NCBI GenBank assembly: GCA_022448105.1
Contig: JAKVAV010000020.1
Span: forward strand, 1,785-43,853
Length of the DNA stretch: 42,069 nucleotides
From: Flavobacteriales bacterium
GTDB lineage: Bacteria > Bacteroidota > Bacteroidia > Flavobacteriales_D > Cryomorphaceae
Direction: 5' to 3'
Shown here piece after piece: positions 41,405-42,069 of the stretch. How positions within the stretch are numbered: the first letter of the stretch is position 1; every line of letters begins with the position of its first letter. Under the pieces are notes generated by a model. The model saw only the letters and a list, made by a program, of their open reading frames with translations, made no database searches and was not told the origin of the DNA. Both the position numbers and the translations under genes were made by a program.

Positions 41405-42069
41405 ACCGCTACTGCTGCTTTGATGTGTGGAAGAGGATCGTAATTCTCCAGAGAGAAATCTTCATATTTAAATTCGAAAAGATTTTTCACGTTAGGATTT
41501 AACTTCATTTCGGGTAATGCCCTCGGTTTTCTGCTGAGCTGCTCTTGCACTTGATCGAAATGATTTGAATAGATATGAGCATCTCCAAATGTGTGGACGA
41601 AGTCTCCCGGTTCAAGGTTACAAACTTGTGCAAGCATGAGAGTCAGCAGGGCATAAGAAGCAATGTTAAAGGGTACCCCCAGAAAAGTATCCGCGCTGCG
41701 CTGATAGAGTTGACAGCTGAGCTTTCCATCAGCCACATAAAACTGAAACAGAGTATGACAGGGTGGTAAGGCCATTTCGTCGACAAAAGCAGGGTTCCAA
41801 GCACTCACGATATGCCTCCGGCTGTATGGATTGTTTTTGAGATTGTCAACCAACTTCGTGATTTGGTCAATCTTACCTCCATCTGGTGCAGGCCAACTTC
41901 TCCATTGATAGCCATAAACTGGACCAAGGTCACCATTTTCATCTGCCCATTCGTCCCAAATCCTAACACCATTTTCCTTGAGATATGAGATGTTGGTATC
42001 TCCTTTTAGAAACCACAAAAGCTCGTGAATAATACTTCTAAGATGAAGCTTCTTGGTAGTTACGAGCGG
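41401..42069 (-). CDS. thyA: Thymidylate synthase (N terminus outside window)
   Basis: Methylates dUMP to dTMP with methylene-tetrahydrofolate. The frame stays open to the window edge: the last bases read [20 protein letters not shown] on the minus strand, matching the ThyA N-terminal region, so only about 25 residues are missing. The catalytic Cys lies in [13 protein letters not shown] (codon 41758-41760), after the phosphate-binding Arg pair [12 protein letters not shown], and is followed by [21 protein letters not shown] and [12 protein letters not shown]. This is the folate-dependent ThyA type, not flavin-dependent ThyX, consistent with the adjacent folA. Confidence 0.97.
   Translation of the reverse strand, partial: PLVTTKKLHLRSIIHELLWFLKGDTNISYLKENGVRIWDEWADENGDLGPVYGYQWRSWPAPDGGKIDQITKLVDNLKNNPYSRRHIVSAWNPAFVDEMALPPCHTLFQFYVADGKLSCQLYQRSADTFLGVPFNIASYALLTLMLAQVCNLEPGDFVHTFGDAHIYSNHFDQVQEQLSRKPRALPEMKLNPNVKNLFEFKYEDFSLENYDPLPHIKAAVAV

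Overview
The window is ordinary-looking chromosome from a Bacteroidota bacterium, most likely a flavobacterial or Cryomorphaceae-type lineage. Evidence: a PorV2/PorU2 type IX secretion pair, a CotH-family cargo with a type IX C-terminal sorting domain, DUF5686 and TolB-like/surface-antigen fusion proteins, the bacteroidotal RecQ with a long C-terminal tail, and several TAnnTTTG (-7) promoter boxes with no clear Shine-Dalgarno sequences. Both ends cut a gene (kynU at the left, thyA at the right). I see no rRNA, tRNA, CRISPR array, insertion sequence, phage gene or attachment site. No gene-free stretch exceeds 300 bases; the longest is the 248-base recQ/tatC divergent spacer (10276-10523), which holds a promoter box and small inverted repeats.

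Layout. 1-2828: kynureninase and kynurenine 3-monooxygenase (tryptophan catabolism / de novo NAD), then a secreted protein of unknown function. 2821-10275: an MBL-fold hydrolase, a large TolB-propeller/outer-membrane-barrel fusion, an M20 amidohydrolase and RecQ. 10491-14586: tatC, a DUF5686 outer-membrane protein and lptB, probably co-transcribed, an envelope-biogenesis set. 14593-15577: pssA-purS on the minus strand. 15639-21805: porV2-porU2, coupled by a GTGA overlap. 21866-27618: lpdA, hemH, pabB, tilS, yhhQ, tightly packed with overlaps. 27672-33392: a DsbD-like reductase with a duplicated N-terminal domain, a STAS-like protein, a 55-residue membrane protein, gmhA, yifB and a YwqK-like repeat protein. 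33459-40205 (minus strand): an exported PIG-L deacetylase, a 39-residue membrane protein, a sodium:solute symporter and a CotH-family type IX cargo. 40228-42069 (minus strand): a cysteine-containing lipoprotein, folA and thyA.

How they work together: much of the window serves the envelope, namely export (Tat, type IX), LPS (lptB, gmhA), phospholipid (pssA), periplasmic thiol reduction (DsbD) and outer-membrane barrels. The rest is cofactor, nucleotide and tRNA metabolism (heme, folate, dTMP, purine, lysidine, queuosine precursor). The best candidate for a poorly described system is the minus-strand PIG-L deacetylase / 39-residue membrane protein / symporter unit, in which a micro-gene is wedged with overlaps between a periplasmic hydrolase and a transporter. 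Two genes (gmhA, pssA) have a -7 box only four or five bases before their ATG, which predicts leaderless messages.
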